Shown in pieces: positions 33,070-43,200 of a stretch of DNA of 45,804 nt. A model generated the notes under the pieces. That model was not told the origin of the DNA. It did not search any database and saw nothing but the letters and a program-made list of their open reading frames with translations. The stretch is from an uncultured Flavobacteriales bacterium (lineage in GTDB: Bacteria; Bacteroidota; Bacteroidia; Palsa-965), in contig CAIQQJ010000094.1 in assembly GCA_903873905.1 (NCBI GenBank), positions 1-45,804 on the forward strand, written 5' to 3'. How positions within the stretch are numbered: the first letter of the stretch is position 1; each line of letters opens with the position of its first letter. A program made the translations under genes and the position numbers.

Positions 33070-33075
33070 ACATTC

Positions 33076-33777
33076 ATGGTCACAACATTCCCAACTTACG
33101 GATTTCGATTTTTCTTCGAATATGATTTTCTTGGATTGGTTATTCGTGACCCGATCACTTCTCTTGGCAATTTGCTTTTGTTTTTTGTTGGGCTTTGGTG
33201 TTGCAGAAAAATTGCGAAAATCAATAATGATGCTTCTAAAGAAGTTCGCGCCGGTTTGCGCGGATGGCAACTGTTTTTCTTGATCAGTGCTATTGCCTAC
33301 TCTTTTGGAGTTCCTGTTCATGCTTTCTCGTTTTACATTCCAATTGAAATTCATTTCTGGCTTTGGATAACCATGGGCTGGATTCAAATTGTGGGCGTTT
33401 ATTTTATTCAGGTTGGAACTGCAAAAAGGTATTTCGCGGATCACGTGAAGTGGATTCGACCGCTTGCACTGCTTCAAATTCTTTTTTTCTGTGCACTAAT
33501 GGTTTACAAGAGAAAATTCGGCGCGGTGAATATTGATATTGCCGTTGGCCTTGTTCCAATTGCTTTTTGGAATTTCTATTTATATGCGAAGAAGAAAATT
33601 CCTTCTGCACTGATTGGCATTGGAATTCTGTTTGCAGGAATTCCCGGAATTCTTTTCGCTTTCAAAATAATGATTGCTCCGTGGTTTTCTTACAACGATG
33701 CGGCGCATTTGTTGTTGATTGCAAGTTTGCTGATGATTTACAGGGGCGTGGTGAAGAATGAGGAAATTAATAATTAA
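33076..33777 (+). CDS. Seven-helix integral membrane protein of unknown function
   Basis: The 233-residue protein starts at MVTTFPTYGF; the longer ORF from 32965 is rejected because it runs through its own promoter and that of the divergent gene. About seven hydrophobic helices are spaced by short loops, with HAFSF, EIHFW and YNDAAHLLLIASLLMIYRG. The Asp-x-x-His pair near the C-terminus and the helix count recall the CREST superfamily (ceramidase, progestin receptor-like), but this is only a resemblance. No enzyme role is claimed. Followed by repeat copy D. Confidence 0.75.
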   Translation: MVTTFPTYGFRFFFEYDFLGLVIRDPITSLGNLLLFFVGLWCCRKIAKINNDASKEVRAGLRGWQLFFLISAIAYSFGVPVHAFSFYIPIEIHFWLWITMGWIQIVGVYFIQVGTAKRYFADHVKWIRPLALLQILFFCALMVYKRKFGAVNIDIAVGLVPIAFWNFYLYAKKKIPSALIGIGILFAGIPGILFAFKIMIAPWFSYNDAAHLLLIASLLMIYRGVVKNEEINN

Positions 33778-33857
33778 TGATGTGTTGATTAATGATTTTC
33801 GTGAAAGCTATTGTTCCGTGTTTCAAATTGGATGGATTTATTGAACCTGTTTTTTTT

Positions 33858-33999
33858 GCGTGAGGGATAGTAGCGGAAAGCCCGGAAGACGTGGTGTCGG
33901 GTTTTCAAACCCGACACTGCGGCTGAGGACTTGCAGCGAATAGCCCGACCTGAGGCACGAAGGGCACGCCTTGATGATTACCGATTTTCCAATTACCGA
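33858..33999 (+). repeat. Dispersed intergenic repeat, copy D, with perfect 11-bp hairpin
   Basis: It reads GCGTGAGGGATAG, AGCGGAAAGCCCGGAAGACG, palindrome 33894-33904 with 33907-33917, GAGGACTTGCAGCGAATAGC, then CACGCCTTGATGATTACC. It matches copy C over about 120 bp in reverse orientation, including the preceding T run. The remainder of 33778-34133 has GGTAATTGG-like and TCTGCACAT short repeats and no gene. Confidence 0.75.
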
Positions 34000-34133
34000 T
34001 TTAAAAAAGGAGACAGGAAAAAAAGTGGCAGTTTTTAGTGGTAGTCGAAAAAACAGTGATCTGTTAATTTCAATTTTTAATCTGCACATTTGAAATCTGC
34101 ACATCTGCACATTAATTCCTTGTTTTTTGATCA

Positions 34134-36002
34134 ATGTCGATTCTGAAAACAAATTCTGTTCAGCGTTATTCCCTTTTTGCATTTCTGTTTGTTTCCATCA
34201 CTTTTATTTATGTGAAAGTTCGGCAAGTGCGTTCGGTGGAACCTTTCATTCGCGATTCGTATGCCTTGAGTTGGGATAATTATGGATACTATTTGCATTT
34301 GCCCGCTTTTGTAATTCATCACGATATTGGAATTGAAAAGCGAGCGTGGGTGGATTCGCTGAACAATAAGTATCAGAAAGAGCGTCCGTTTTATCAAGTT
34401 TGGCCAGGACAGAAAAACAGGTTGGTCAATGTTTATCCGCTTGGATTTGCGGTTTTCAATTTGCCATTTTTTCTTGCAGGGCATGTTTCTGCAAAACTTT
34501 TCGGATATGATGCAGATGGACTTTCGCCACCATATCAATGCGCAATGATTTTTTCCGCTTTGTTTTTTGGGATAATGGGAATGTGGTTTTTGCGAAAATT
34601 ACTAATCCGTTATTTCAACGATGGCTTAACAGCAATTTTGCTTTTGCTGATTGGACTTGGAACTAACCTTTATTATTACGCCACTTACGAATGTATGCTT
34701 CCGCACATTTACCTTTTTGCGGCCGACACACTTTTGATTTTGCTGACGATTCGATGGCATGAAAGTCCAAATCGGAAAACTGCTCTATATATAGGTATGC
34801 TTTTGGGTTTGGTGACCATTACACGTCCATCAGAAATTGTTTGGATTTTGATTCCATTGTTTTGGAATGTTGCTGGATGGAAATCGCTGAAGGAAAAATT
34901 CCAATTGTTCCGGCAAAACATTTTCCATATTGTGATTTTGGTTTTTGGAATGGTGGCAGTTGGTTCGCTTCAATTGTTCTACTGGAAATACACGAGCGGC
35001 CACTGGTTTTCATTCAATCATACCGAAGGATTTGATTTTTTTCATCCGTTCACGCTAAAAGTTTTGTTCAGTTACAAAAAAGGTTGGCTGTTGTACACAC
35101 CAATGATGTTGCTTGCCATTTTTGGATTTGTTGCGCTATTTAAGAAAGAACGAAAACTTTTTATTCCGTTCCTTTTGTTTTTCATCGCGAACCTTTGGTT
35201 CATTTCAAGTTGGGAATGTTGGTGGTACGCAGGCTCGTTCGGACAAAGACCTTTTGTTTCTTCTTATGGATTGATGGCAATTCCACTTGGATTCTTATTG
35301 TCGGGTCTTCATGCCCGACCGCTACTGCTTAGAATTGCCTTCTACACCACCACCCTGTGTTTTCTTTTACTGAACCAATTTCAAACGTGGCAAATGAATC
35401 ATGATATTCTGAATCGGGAATTGATGACGAAGGAGTATTATTGGAAAATTTTTGGTGCAAGGAGTTTGAATCCAGAATGGAATTCACTCTTGGAGATTGA
35501 CAGGGGAAATATTCCTCCATTTGAACAAGTGGCTGCTCATTATTTCTGTCGCCAGATTCTTTTCTATGATTACGAAAATCCAAAACAAATTCGGACGGAT
35601 GAAATCCTTTGTGACACGATTGGAAAGGATAGCAAGTATTCAGAAATTCTCGACAAGGATCACGTGTACGGAATGGTTTTCAAATGTCAATTTGATTCAT
35701 TGACTCAAAAAGATCATCTGCGAATAAAATTTGAAGCCGATGTTTTTATTCCGAATGAAAACAACAAAGTCGATTTGAATTTCAATTTGGCAATGATCGG
35801 CGACCGCGGTCAAGCTTATGGATATTCCGCATTAGATATTGGAACGGAAGAAACAAAAAAATCGAATTGGGTTCATGTAACAAAATGGCTTATTACACCT
35901 GAAATTCTACATAGGCAAGATCAATTGATTATTACGGTTTTGAATTATGGTGAGAAGGTGTTTGTTGATAATGCCGGTCTGACATTGTGCGAGCCGAAGT
36001 AA
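34134..36002 (+). CDS. GT-C-like membrane protein with soluble C-terminal domain
   Basis: The 622-residue protein has about eleven hydrophobic segments over residues 10-425. The first external loop holds YALSWDNYGYYLHLPAF, an Asp followed by YY as in GT-C glycosyltransferases, and NVYPLGFAVFNLPFF. After residue 440 the chain is soluble, and the last 120 residues form a beta-rich domain ending in VFVDNAGLTLC, like the C-termini of the GT-C proteins at 1984 and 6382. It probably transfers a sugar from a polyprenyl-phosphate donor in the periplasm, but no substrate can be named. Start chosen as the first ATG; no consensus -7 box is obvious. Confidence 0.75.
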   Translation: MSILKTNSVQRYSLFAFLFVSITFIYVKVRQVRSVEPFIRDSYALSWDNYGYYLHLPAFVIHHDIGIEKRAWVDSLNNKYQKERPFYQVWPGQKNRLVNVYPLGFAVFNLPFFLAGHVSAKLFGYDADGLSPPYQCAMIFSALFFGIMGMWFLRKLLIRYFNDGLTAILLLLIGLGTNLYYYATYECMLPHIYLFAADTLLILLTIRWHESPNRKTALYIGMLLGLVTITRPSEIVWILIPLFWNVAGWKSLKEKFQLFRQNIFHIVILVFGMVAVGSLQLFYWKYTSGHWFSFNHTEGFDFFHPFTLKVLFSYKKGWLLYTPMMLLAIFGFVALFKKERKLFIPFLLFFIANLWFISSWECWWYAGSFGQRPFVSSYGLMAIPLGFLLSGLHARPLLLRIAFYTTTLCFLLLNQFQTWQMNHDILNRELMTKEYYWKIFGARSLNPEWNSLLEIDRGNIPPFEQVAAHYFCRQILFYDYENPKQIRTDEILCDTIGKDSKYSEILDKDHVYGMVFKCQFDSLTQKDHLRIKFEADVFIPNENNKVDLNFNLAMIGDRGQAYGYSALDIGTEETKKSNWVHVTKWLITPEILHRQDQLIITVLNYGEKVFVDNAGLTLCEPK

Positions 36003-36060
36003 TTTTAGTGGCCAACAAAAACTTCTACCATCTTCTGGAAAGAAAATCAAACTATAAAAC

Positions 36061-36068
36061 TATATTTG
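36061..36068 (+). promoter_or_regulatory. -7 box (TATATTTG)
   Basis: Exact TAnnTTTG match 18 nt before the ATG at 36087 (3 nt before the alternative ATG at 36072). Confidence 0.5.
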
Positions 36069-36086
36069 AAAATGAAACAATCCGCC

Positions 36087-37031
36087 ATGAAAAACAAAAT
36101 TCTCTTTTTATCCATTTTCACTTTCGCAACTGTCAGCTTTTCTTTTGCGCAAACCGCAAACAAAAAGAAAACGGATTTGGAATCCGATAATGTAAAGGGA
36201 ATCGTGATGCAGATTAACCAAAAATATCTCGAAGCCGGTGAAAAAGATGGAAAGGATACTATTGGAAATCAGTTCGAATCCACCGACAGAAATTTTGAGA
36301 TGCATTACAATGCCAAAGGTTATGTCGCTTGGGCTACATTTTATAAAACAGGAAGAACGCTTGATTACCGCTATACTTTCAAGTACGATGAGGCAGGAAA
36401 TAAAATTGAGGAAACTTGGTTTGATGCCGACAATGCACTCGACAATCGCATCACTCGGAAATTTTCCAACAAGGGCTTTTTAATGGAATTGAAAAAGTAT
36501 ACCGATACCACTGCAGAGGCAACGGAAAAATATGTTTACGAAGTGGATCCCGTTGGCAATCCACTCAAGTCAAGTTTCTACGATGAGAATGGGGTGTTGA
36601 TGGGAACGAATACATATATATACGACACTTACGGAAACAATATTGAAACCGACAATTTTGACGGAAAGGGAAAACCGCTTGGAAAAATTATTTGCACCTA
36701 TGATGGCCGCCGCTTAAAAACTGCAGAAGACGCCTACACTGCGAAAGGTGAAATCATGACCAAGAAAAAATTTCAATATGAATACCGTGGCAACCTTACC
36801 CAACAACAAAACTTTGACAACAATGGGAAATTGGTTGAAAAAAATGTTTTCGTTTTTAATGAGCAAGGCGACGAAAACCTTTGGAATAATTTTGATCGCA
36901 CAGGTTATGCAATTTATAACTACACCTATAAATACGAATACGATTCACACGGAAATTGGATCAAGAAGTGGCAAATGAAAGATGGCAAACCTGTTTTTGT
37001 GAATGTTAGAGAAATTACATACGCTCAGTAA
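36087..37031 (+). CDS. Secreted protein with RHS/YD-like repeats
   Basis: The 314-residue protein has a signal peptide (MKNKILFLSIFTFATVSFSFA, cleaved near AQT) and then about seven tandem units of 35-40 residues with the pattern YxYDxxGNxxExxxFDxxG (for example FKYDEAGNKIEETWFDADN, YIYDTYGNNIETDNFDGKG, YEYDSHGNWIKKWQ). These are the YD/RHS-like repeats that form beta-shells. No toxin domain or lipobox follows, and it is short for an RHS toxin, so a binding or structural role outside the cell is more likely. The ATG at 36072 would add MKQSA; the -7 box position favours 36087. Confidence 0.75.
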   Translation: MKNKILFLSIFTFATVSFSFAQTANKKKTDLESDNVKGIVMQINQKYLEAGEKDGKDTIGNQFESTDRNFEMHYNAKGYVAWATFYKTGRTLDYRYTFKYDEAGNKIEETWFDADNALDNRITRKFSNKGFLMELKKYTDTTAEATEKYVYEVDPVGNPLKSSFYDENGVLMGTNTYIYDTYGNNIETDNFDGKGKPLGKIICTYDGRRLKTAEDAYTAKGEIMTKKKFQYEYRGNLTQQQNFDNNGKLVEKNVFVFNEQGDENLWNNFDRTGYAIYNYTYKYEYDSHGNWIKKWQMKDGKPVFVNVREITYAQ

Positions 37032-37100
37032 GTTTGCTTGATTAAAAATTAATGATTGAAAAGTTTGGAGCAGGAAGTTTGCATTTTTATTTTGCACTCA

Positions 37101-37180
37101 ACCTGCTTTCCGCTTTTACTTCGGTAACCGCTGCAATCAGGGCTATTTTAGGAACACTTCTGTTTCAAACTCAAAAAGGC
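37101..37180 (-). repeat. Dispersed intergenic repeat, copy E (short)
   Basis: On the minus strand GTTTGAAACAGAAGTGTTC, AATAGCCCTGATTGCAGCGG and AAGCGGAAAGCAGG match copy A, but the central palindrome is reduced to a few bases around GTTACCGAAGTAA. It lies in the convergent gap between 37031 and 37295. Confidence 0.6.
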
Positions 37181-37260
37181 CACACTTCGGCAGCTCATTG
37201 AAAAACTCCGAAACGGAAGCACGGAAAAAAATAATGCCGAATCAGTTTCCCAATCCGGCA

Positions 37261-37288
37261 TTATTAATCCTTAATTATTAATCCTTAA
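37261..37288. repeat. 14-bp tandem repeat
   Basis: TTATTAATCCTTAA occurs twice head to tail, just beyond the 3' end of the alpha-2-macroglobulin gene. Confidence 0.7.
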
Positions 37289-37294
37289 TTATTT

Positions 37295-40200
37295 CTATTT
37301 ACTCACCTTCACTCTCGTTCCAGCCGAGTGACAAGAAAATTCTGGTGCGTACATGCATTGCACTTGTGTAATTCCGCAAGAGAAATCACCGGCGTGAATT
37401 ACAGTCAATGGATATTCAAACACATGAACTCCTTTTGGCAAAAAGCTGAAGAAGAAATCGGTTGATGCATCTTTTGTGCTTTCGTAATAACCCAGGCCGT
37501 CTTGGTATTTGTATTGTGATAAAACATTCACAGGTTCAAATCCGGAAGCGCGCATGTCTTTCATATGAATGTATTCCATGTCGCGATCACTTCTTAATTC
37601 AACTCGCACACGGATTTTATCTCCTGGATGCAGAACGGTTTCTGCTGTTACAGGTGTAATAACAGGACCGCTTGCTGTATTTTTCACAAGGAACAATTGT
37701 TTCTCAACTTTCAATGGCGTTTGTGCAGGCGTAATTTTATCGATGTCTTCAAAATATTGCCAGTACATCGCACCCCAAGAAACTCCAGGTCCAGCTTTTG
37801 TTACAGTAACTTTTCCCATTTCAGGTTTGATCGCATCGCCACTCCAAGAAGTTTTGAAATATCCAGTTCCTTCTTCTTCTTTGATATCCATTTTCTTCGG
37901 ATCAATTTGTTGCGTTCCCACAACAATTGTTACATCCGATTCTGTCGCAAGCCAACTTGTGCCGTCGATGAGCAATGCATAACAAGCTTGTGCCGTTGCT
38001 GTCGTTGTTTTCCAATCGTTGGTTTGTTTGTTCTTCAACAACCAAACGCGCATATCATCCACCGACTTTGTATCGTTTTTTACATCCTTGAATGCTTCAA
38101 TTAATAAAGCTTGTGTTTCAATCGGAGCTTGATACCAATAATAACCACCGGTATTTTCTTTCCAATACATTCCCATTTCTTCACTGTTAAGTGAAGTTTC
38201 TTTTAAGGATTTCATCACATCGTTTGCCACGGTTGATTTTGCGGCATCATAACGGAATTGTGCAAGTGCGATCATTCCTTGCATGTAACGTGTTTGGCTT
38301 GTCCAATATTTCTGTTCTTGTCCGTAGAAATAATCAAACGCTTCCTTATCACGCGCTGACATATTTACTTCTTTGAAAAAACTTCTTGCATACAAATATT
38401 GAATCGCCATATATCCAAGATGATTTTCGCTCATGTGTGGTTTATCCCATCTCAAAATCCATTCGTAATCCTCACGAATTCTGTGATCAAGATAATTCAC
38501 ACCGTTCGTCACCATGTTCCAAGTACGACGATCGTCACGAACGGACTTTACTCCGAGATGATCGAGATGCCCCATTCCTGTAATAATGTATTGTGTGATG
38601 TAACGATCATCAGGACATCCATCAAACCAAGGCCATCCGCCATTCGAAACTTGCATCTGTTGCAATTTGCGAAGTGTGCGTTCTTGTTCATCGGCCATGT
38701 GATTGATGTCGAACAATAATCCTACACGGCGTTTGCGATCACTTTCATCTTTTCCTTCGAGCACCCATGGAGTTTCAGTGAGCACCACGTTTTTCAAATC
38801 CTGATTTTTTTCAAGATTGGAAAGGAATGCTTCAGGCGATTTTGATTTCCACGCTTCAAACACTGCACGAATTTTCGGAGAAGAATTCGCAATGTTTGTA
38901 GCAATGCTATTGGAATAAAAACGTGAGAAGGTTTGTTCAGAACATTCATAAGGGTATTCCATCATATAAGGAAGCGCTTGCACCGCATACCAAGCTGGAT
39001 TCGCAGTGAATTCCAAAGTGAGTTTCTGATTGCGAATGGTTGAAGAGCCTCCCGATTGAGAAATTAATTTTTCGAAACGGAATTCTTTTGTTTGTCCTCC
39101 ACGAATAGGAAGTGGCATTGTTTCGGTAACAAGCATTCTGTTACTTAACACAGGAAGGTCAGACTGTTCTCCGTCAGTGAAATTTCCTGATTGTGCAACA
39201 ACTTTATATTGTACAGCATCAATTCCATCTGGAACAACAAGATCCCATGATAGAGGTGCGCTCTGTCCTTTTTTCGCTGTGAACGGAATTTGCGCAGCAG
39301 TGGTCAACATTTGCGCATCGATTGGTTTCATTGTCAATGCGTCGTACAACATGATTTGTGCTGTACCGGTCATTTCCTTGTCGGTAAGATTTGAAACTTT
39401 CGCTGTGAATGTAATGCGATCGCCTTGACGTAAAAATCTTGGGGCATTCGGCATGATCATCAAATCTTTTTGTGTCACCACCATTTTTTCCGTTTGCGCA
39501 TATTTTAAATCTTTTGTGTGCGCGAATGCCATGAACTTCCATTTCGTGAGCGCTTCATTCATTGTGAATTTGATGATCACACTTCCGGAAGAATCCGTTT
39601 CAAGTTGTGGAAAAAAGAAAACCGTTTCATTTAAATTGCTTCGAGCTTTTATTTGCGAGAGGTCTTTTCCGCCACCACCTCCTCGAAAATCTCCACCAGT
39701 AGCGGGTGAATTTCCATCTTGGTTTTTCTTATCGCTTTCGGTGAGGCCGACCGTTGACGCGGCGCCAGTTGCATATTCTTCTTTTTGTTCCGCTCCTTTT
39801 TTGGGTGAAGATTGTGCTGGCGAAGGTGGCGCTGCATCATATGCCATCACAACCTCGTCTGGTTTCGCTCCTGCTCGCCCACTGTCCATTCTAGAAACCG
39901 ATTTTTCGCTCACCTCATCATCATAATAACCGTAATAATTTCTGTAACCATAATAATATCCAAACCAATTTAATTGATCATACGTTCTGGTACTGAAGTA
40001 AGGTCCATATGGATTCCAGCTGTCTTCAAAAGTTGAAGAACTTGAAATTCCCTCAACACCTTTTTGCCAATAGAGTTGTCCATAATAGGATTTGTAAATA
40101 GAAAAATCCCAATTGTGTCCAACGAATTCATCGAGTGATGCGTCGTACATCGCGGCCACCATTTCTGCCATTACCTTTTCTCCTTTTGGACCTTTGATTT

Positions 40201-43200
40201 TTAATTTCCATTGCTCCTGTTGTCCTGGTAATAATTTATCTCTGAATGTTTCATAAGAAATATCCAATTGTTGATTTTCCCAAGGAACCGAAACCTGTTG
40301 ATCGGAAGTGAAGGATCGGTTGTGATAAACAAATGCAAAATGCACGGAGAAATTTCCACGATCTTTTTCTGTAACCGGAATTTCAATGTACTTCTGTTCA
40401 TTACTCAGATTCAACCATTTTGTTTCAACAATTTTATCCGCCTTTTCAATTTCATATAATACCGTCACATTTTTTACGGAAGAGCCAACGAGAAATACAG
40501 CTTTGTCGCCAGGTTGACAATAGGATTTGATGGCTTGAAAAGACCAAGCTTCTTTTTGTGCAGGCTCTTTGTCTTTGATATCATACATCGTAAAGTATCG
40601 CACGTCTTTTACTTCAACACCATATTTGTCTTTTGTTGTTGCTTCAATGATGTAACTTCCGGGCTTCCATGAATTTTTGTTCATGTACATTTTTTTTGCC
40701 TTTTCCGTATTTATGGTTCCAGCATAAACAGCGTCGCCCTTCGCCCAAGTGGTCATGTCGCTTTCATTCGCATAAGGATCATCTGGGAACCATGATTTCC
40801 AATCTTCTTTTTTGTAAAGGAATTTATCCGGTTCTCCCCATTGACGATCGCGCACCCATTGACTAGGTCCAACCAATTTTTTTATGGTCAATGAAACAAC
40901 CGATTTTTCAGGTTCGCCAGAAAGATTTACAAGATTAATCGGAACCCCACTGGTGTCGCTTTTTTCAACATAGGCTGGAACATCTACACTTAATTCAAGT
41001 GAAGTGTAACCAACACTAACGTAAGCGGAAGTGCTGTGCGTTTCTCCTGTGATGTCGGTGACGTCAATATAAAGTTGATACGTAAAAATAGGTTTGCTTT
41101 CTGCGGGAACAGAACGATCTGGCAAGGCAATGAAAGGAATTACAAATCCACCTGTGTCATTTGACAGCACACTTCCATTGGTAATTTCAGTTGATTCGCT
41201 CGAAGGATAATATCCGCGCCAGCAATACCACCACCAAGGAAATCTTGCAGAACGCACCACGCGATATTTTACACTTGCTCCATCTACAACAGATCCTGCG
41301 AAAGTTTTTGCTGTTCCTTTCACTTCAATTTTATCAAACATGCGATAAGCTCCTTTTACAGGATCGGTATTGACTTCGAATTTTGGACGTTTGTATTCTT
41401 CTACGCTAAACCAAACCGATCCGCTTTCATTCGAAATTCGCATTTGTCCTGTCAAACCGCTGCTGGGTGCAATGAATGATCCCGTGAATGATCCGTATTC
41501 GTTTGTACTTAATGCCAATGTTTTTACAACTTGATAATTCACATCGTAGAACGTTACGGAAGTCAAATGATTTGTCATGATCTCATTTGAATTACCATCT
41601 GTGTTTATGGTAATTCCCTTGAAGAAAACAGTTTGTCCTGGACGATAAATTGAGCGGTCGGTGAAGAAAAATGTTTTCGGTGTTTTTGTTGTTGCATATT
41701 TATACGGCCTGTATTGATAAATTTCTCCGGAGTACAAATGATTGTTCTTCCAATTAAATTCCAACAATACGCTTCTGTAATCTGCTGATGGGGGCACAAG
41801 AATGTGGCCGTCTTTATCGGAAGTATATCGATCTCCTTTGCGATAATGATAACCACGATCGGAATAATCATAACGATCAATCCACACTTGGGAAGCAACG
41901 CCGACAAGTGGAGCACCTGTTTCACGATCAAATAAATAATAATCGTAACTGCCGTCTTTCAATTGACGATTCAAAAAACTGATGGACGAACTCCACGTTG
42001 TTCCATAAGCAATTCCGTTTGGAGAGAGCTGAAAACTTTTTTCTGCAGAAGCAAGTATTACGTAATTCCCTTGTGGTAATGCTGGAATTTTGAATTCAGC
42101 ACTGTGCATTTGAAAATCTCCTTCGTCCGATAATGTTTCTTCCCAACTTGTGACAGGTGTGAGTCTCAAATAAACTTTCATCTGCTCCTCTTCCGATTTG
42201 TAATCGTCGTGCTGGCCCAACTCTTCGCTCATTTTTACAACCCTGAAATAAAGTTTGTCAAGATTTTTCCAAGTCAACAAACCACGTGAAGGTTGGTTTG
42301 GAATAACCGTCACTTCATTGGTGAAAGAAATCGATTTTGAAATAATTCCATTTTTCAATGTCTGACATTCGGACTGACCAAGTGTACTCGGATATTTTTT
42401 GATAACTGCGTCGCAAATTTCTACTGCCCGCTTTTTCTCGAGATGATTGCGTTCGTCTTTTCCTGGTACATAAGAATTTCCTAGATTGTTGTGATAGTCG
42501 GCGAGTTTATATAAAACTTCTCCGGTATAAATATTGTCAGGATAATTTGCCGCAAGTTGACGAAGACCCAATTCGTACAAACTGTCTTTTTCAGGAAGAA
42601 CAGAATTCGCGCGCATAAAAATCAAACGATCGAGATCGGCGTCAATAAGTGCATCTGGTTTGGAATCTTGCAAATGAAATGCAATCAAATCCTGTATAAT
42701 TTTTGCCGCATAAAATTTCAACGACATGGTATCGGCACTGGAAATATTCAGCGTGGAAAATTTTGTGTTAGTGGAGAAATGTTCTGGTTTATCAAGAACA
42801 AATTTGTCGACTGGTCGATTGATGGAAGCTTCTTCACCTTTATAAAATGTATACGCTTTCCATGCTAGAAAATCATAAAGTGTCGGACGAAGTTCTTGGG
42901 GGGCTGTTCCCTTTGCAATTACCGCTTGATAAATATCGGGAGATGTGTGTTTCAAACTGTCGGATTGAATAAGCGACAATTGATAATGCTTTACGGTTTG
43001 GTCAATGAGATGATTAATGTCCCAAGTATTAATGGAATCATTTTTGAAACCTACCGTTTGACTGCGCTGATTGAATTGATAACGATTGCGTTGGTAATAC
43101 TCCCAATACAAATCTGCGAGCATGGAATGAAGAACGGGAGCGAGTGGGTATTTTGCGCTTTTCAATTCATCTTGCAAATTATAAATAGCAAAATCCTCAC

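Noticed and set aside
32965-33075. Longer N-terminus for the membrane protein at 33076
   Set aside because: The extension runs through the divergent promoter region and its own -7 box; the shorter start matches the promoter geometry.
39453-39926. 157-codon plus-strand ORF inside the alpha-2-macroglobulin gene
   Set aside because: Antisense to the well-supported A2M frame; its Pro-rich stretch is the complement of the Gly-rich linker.
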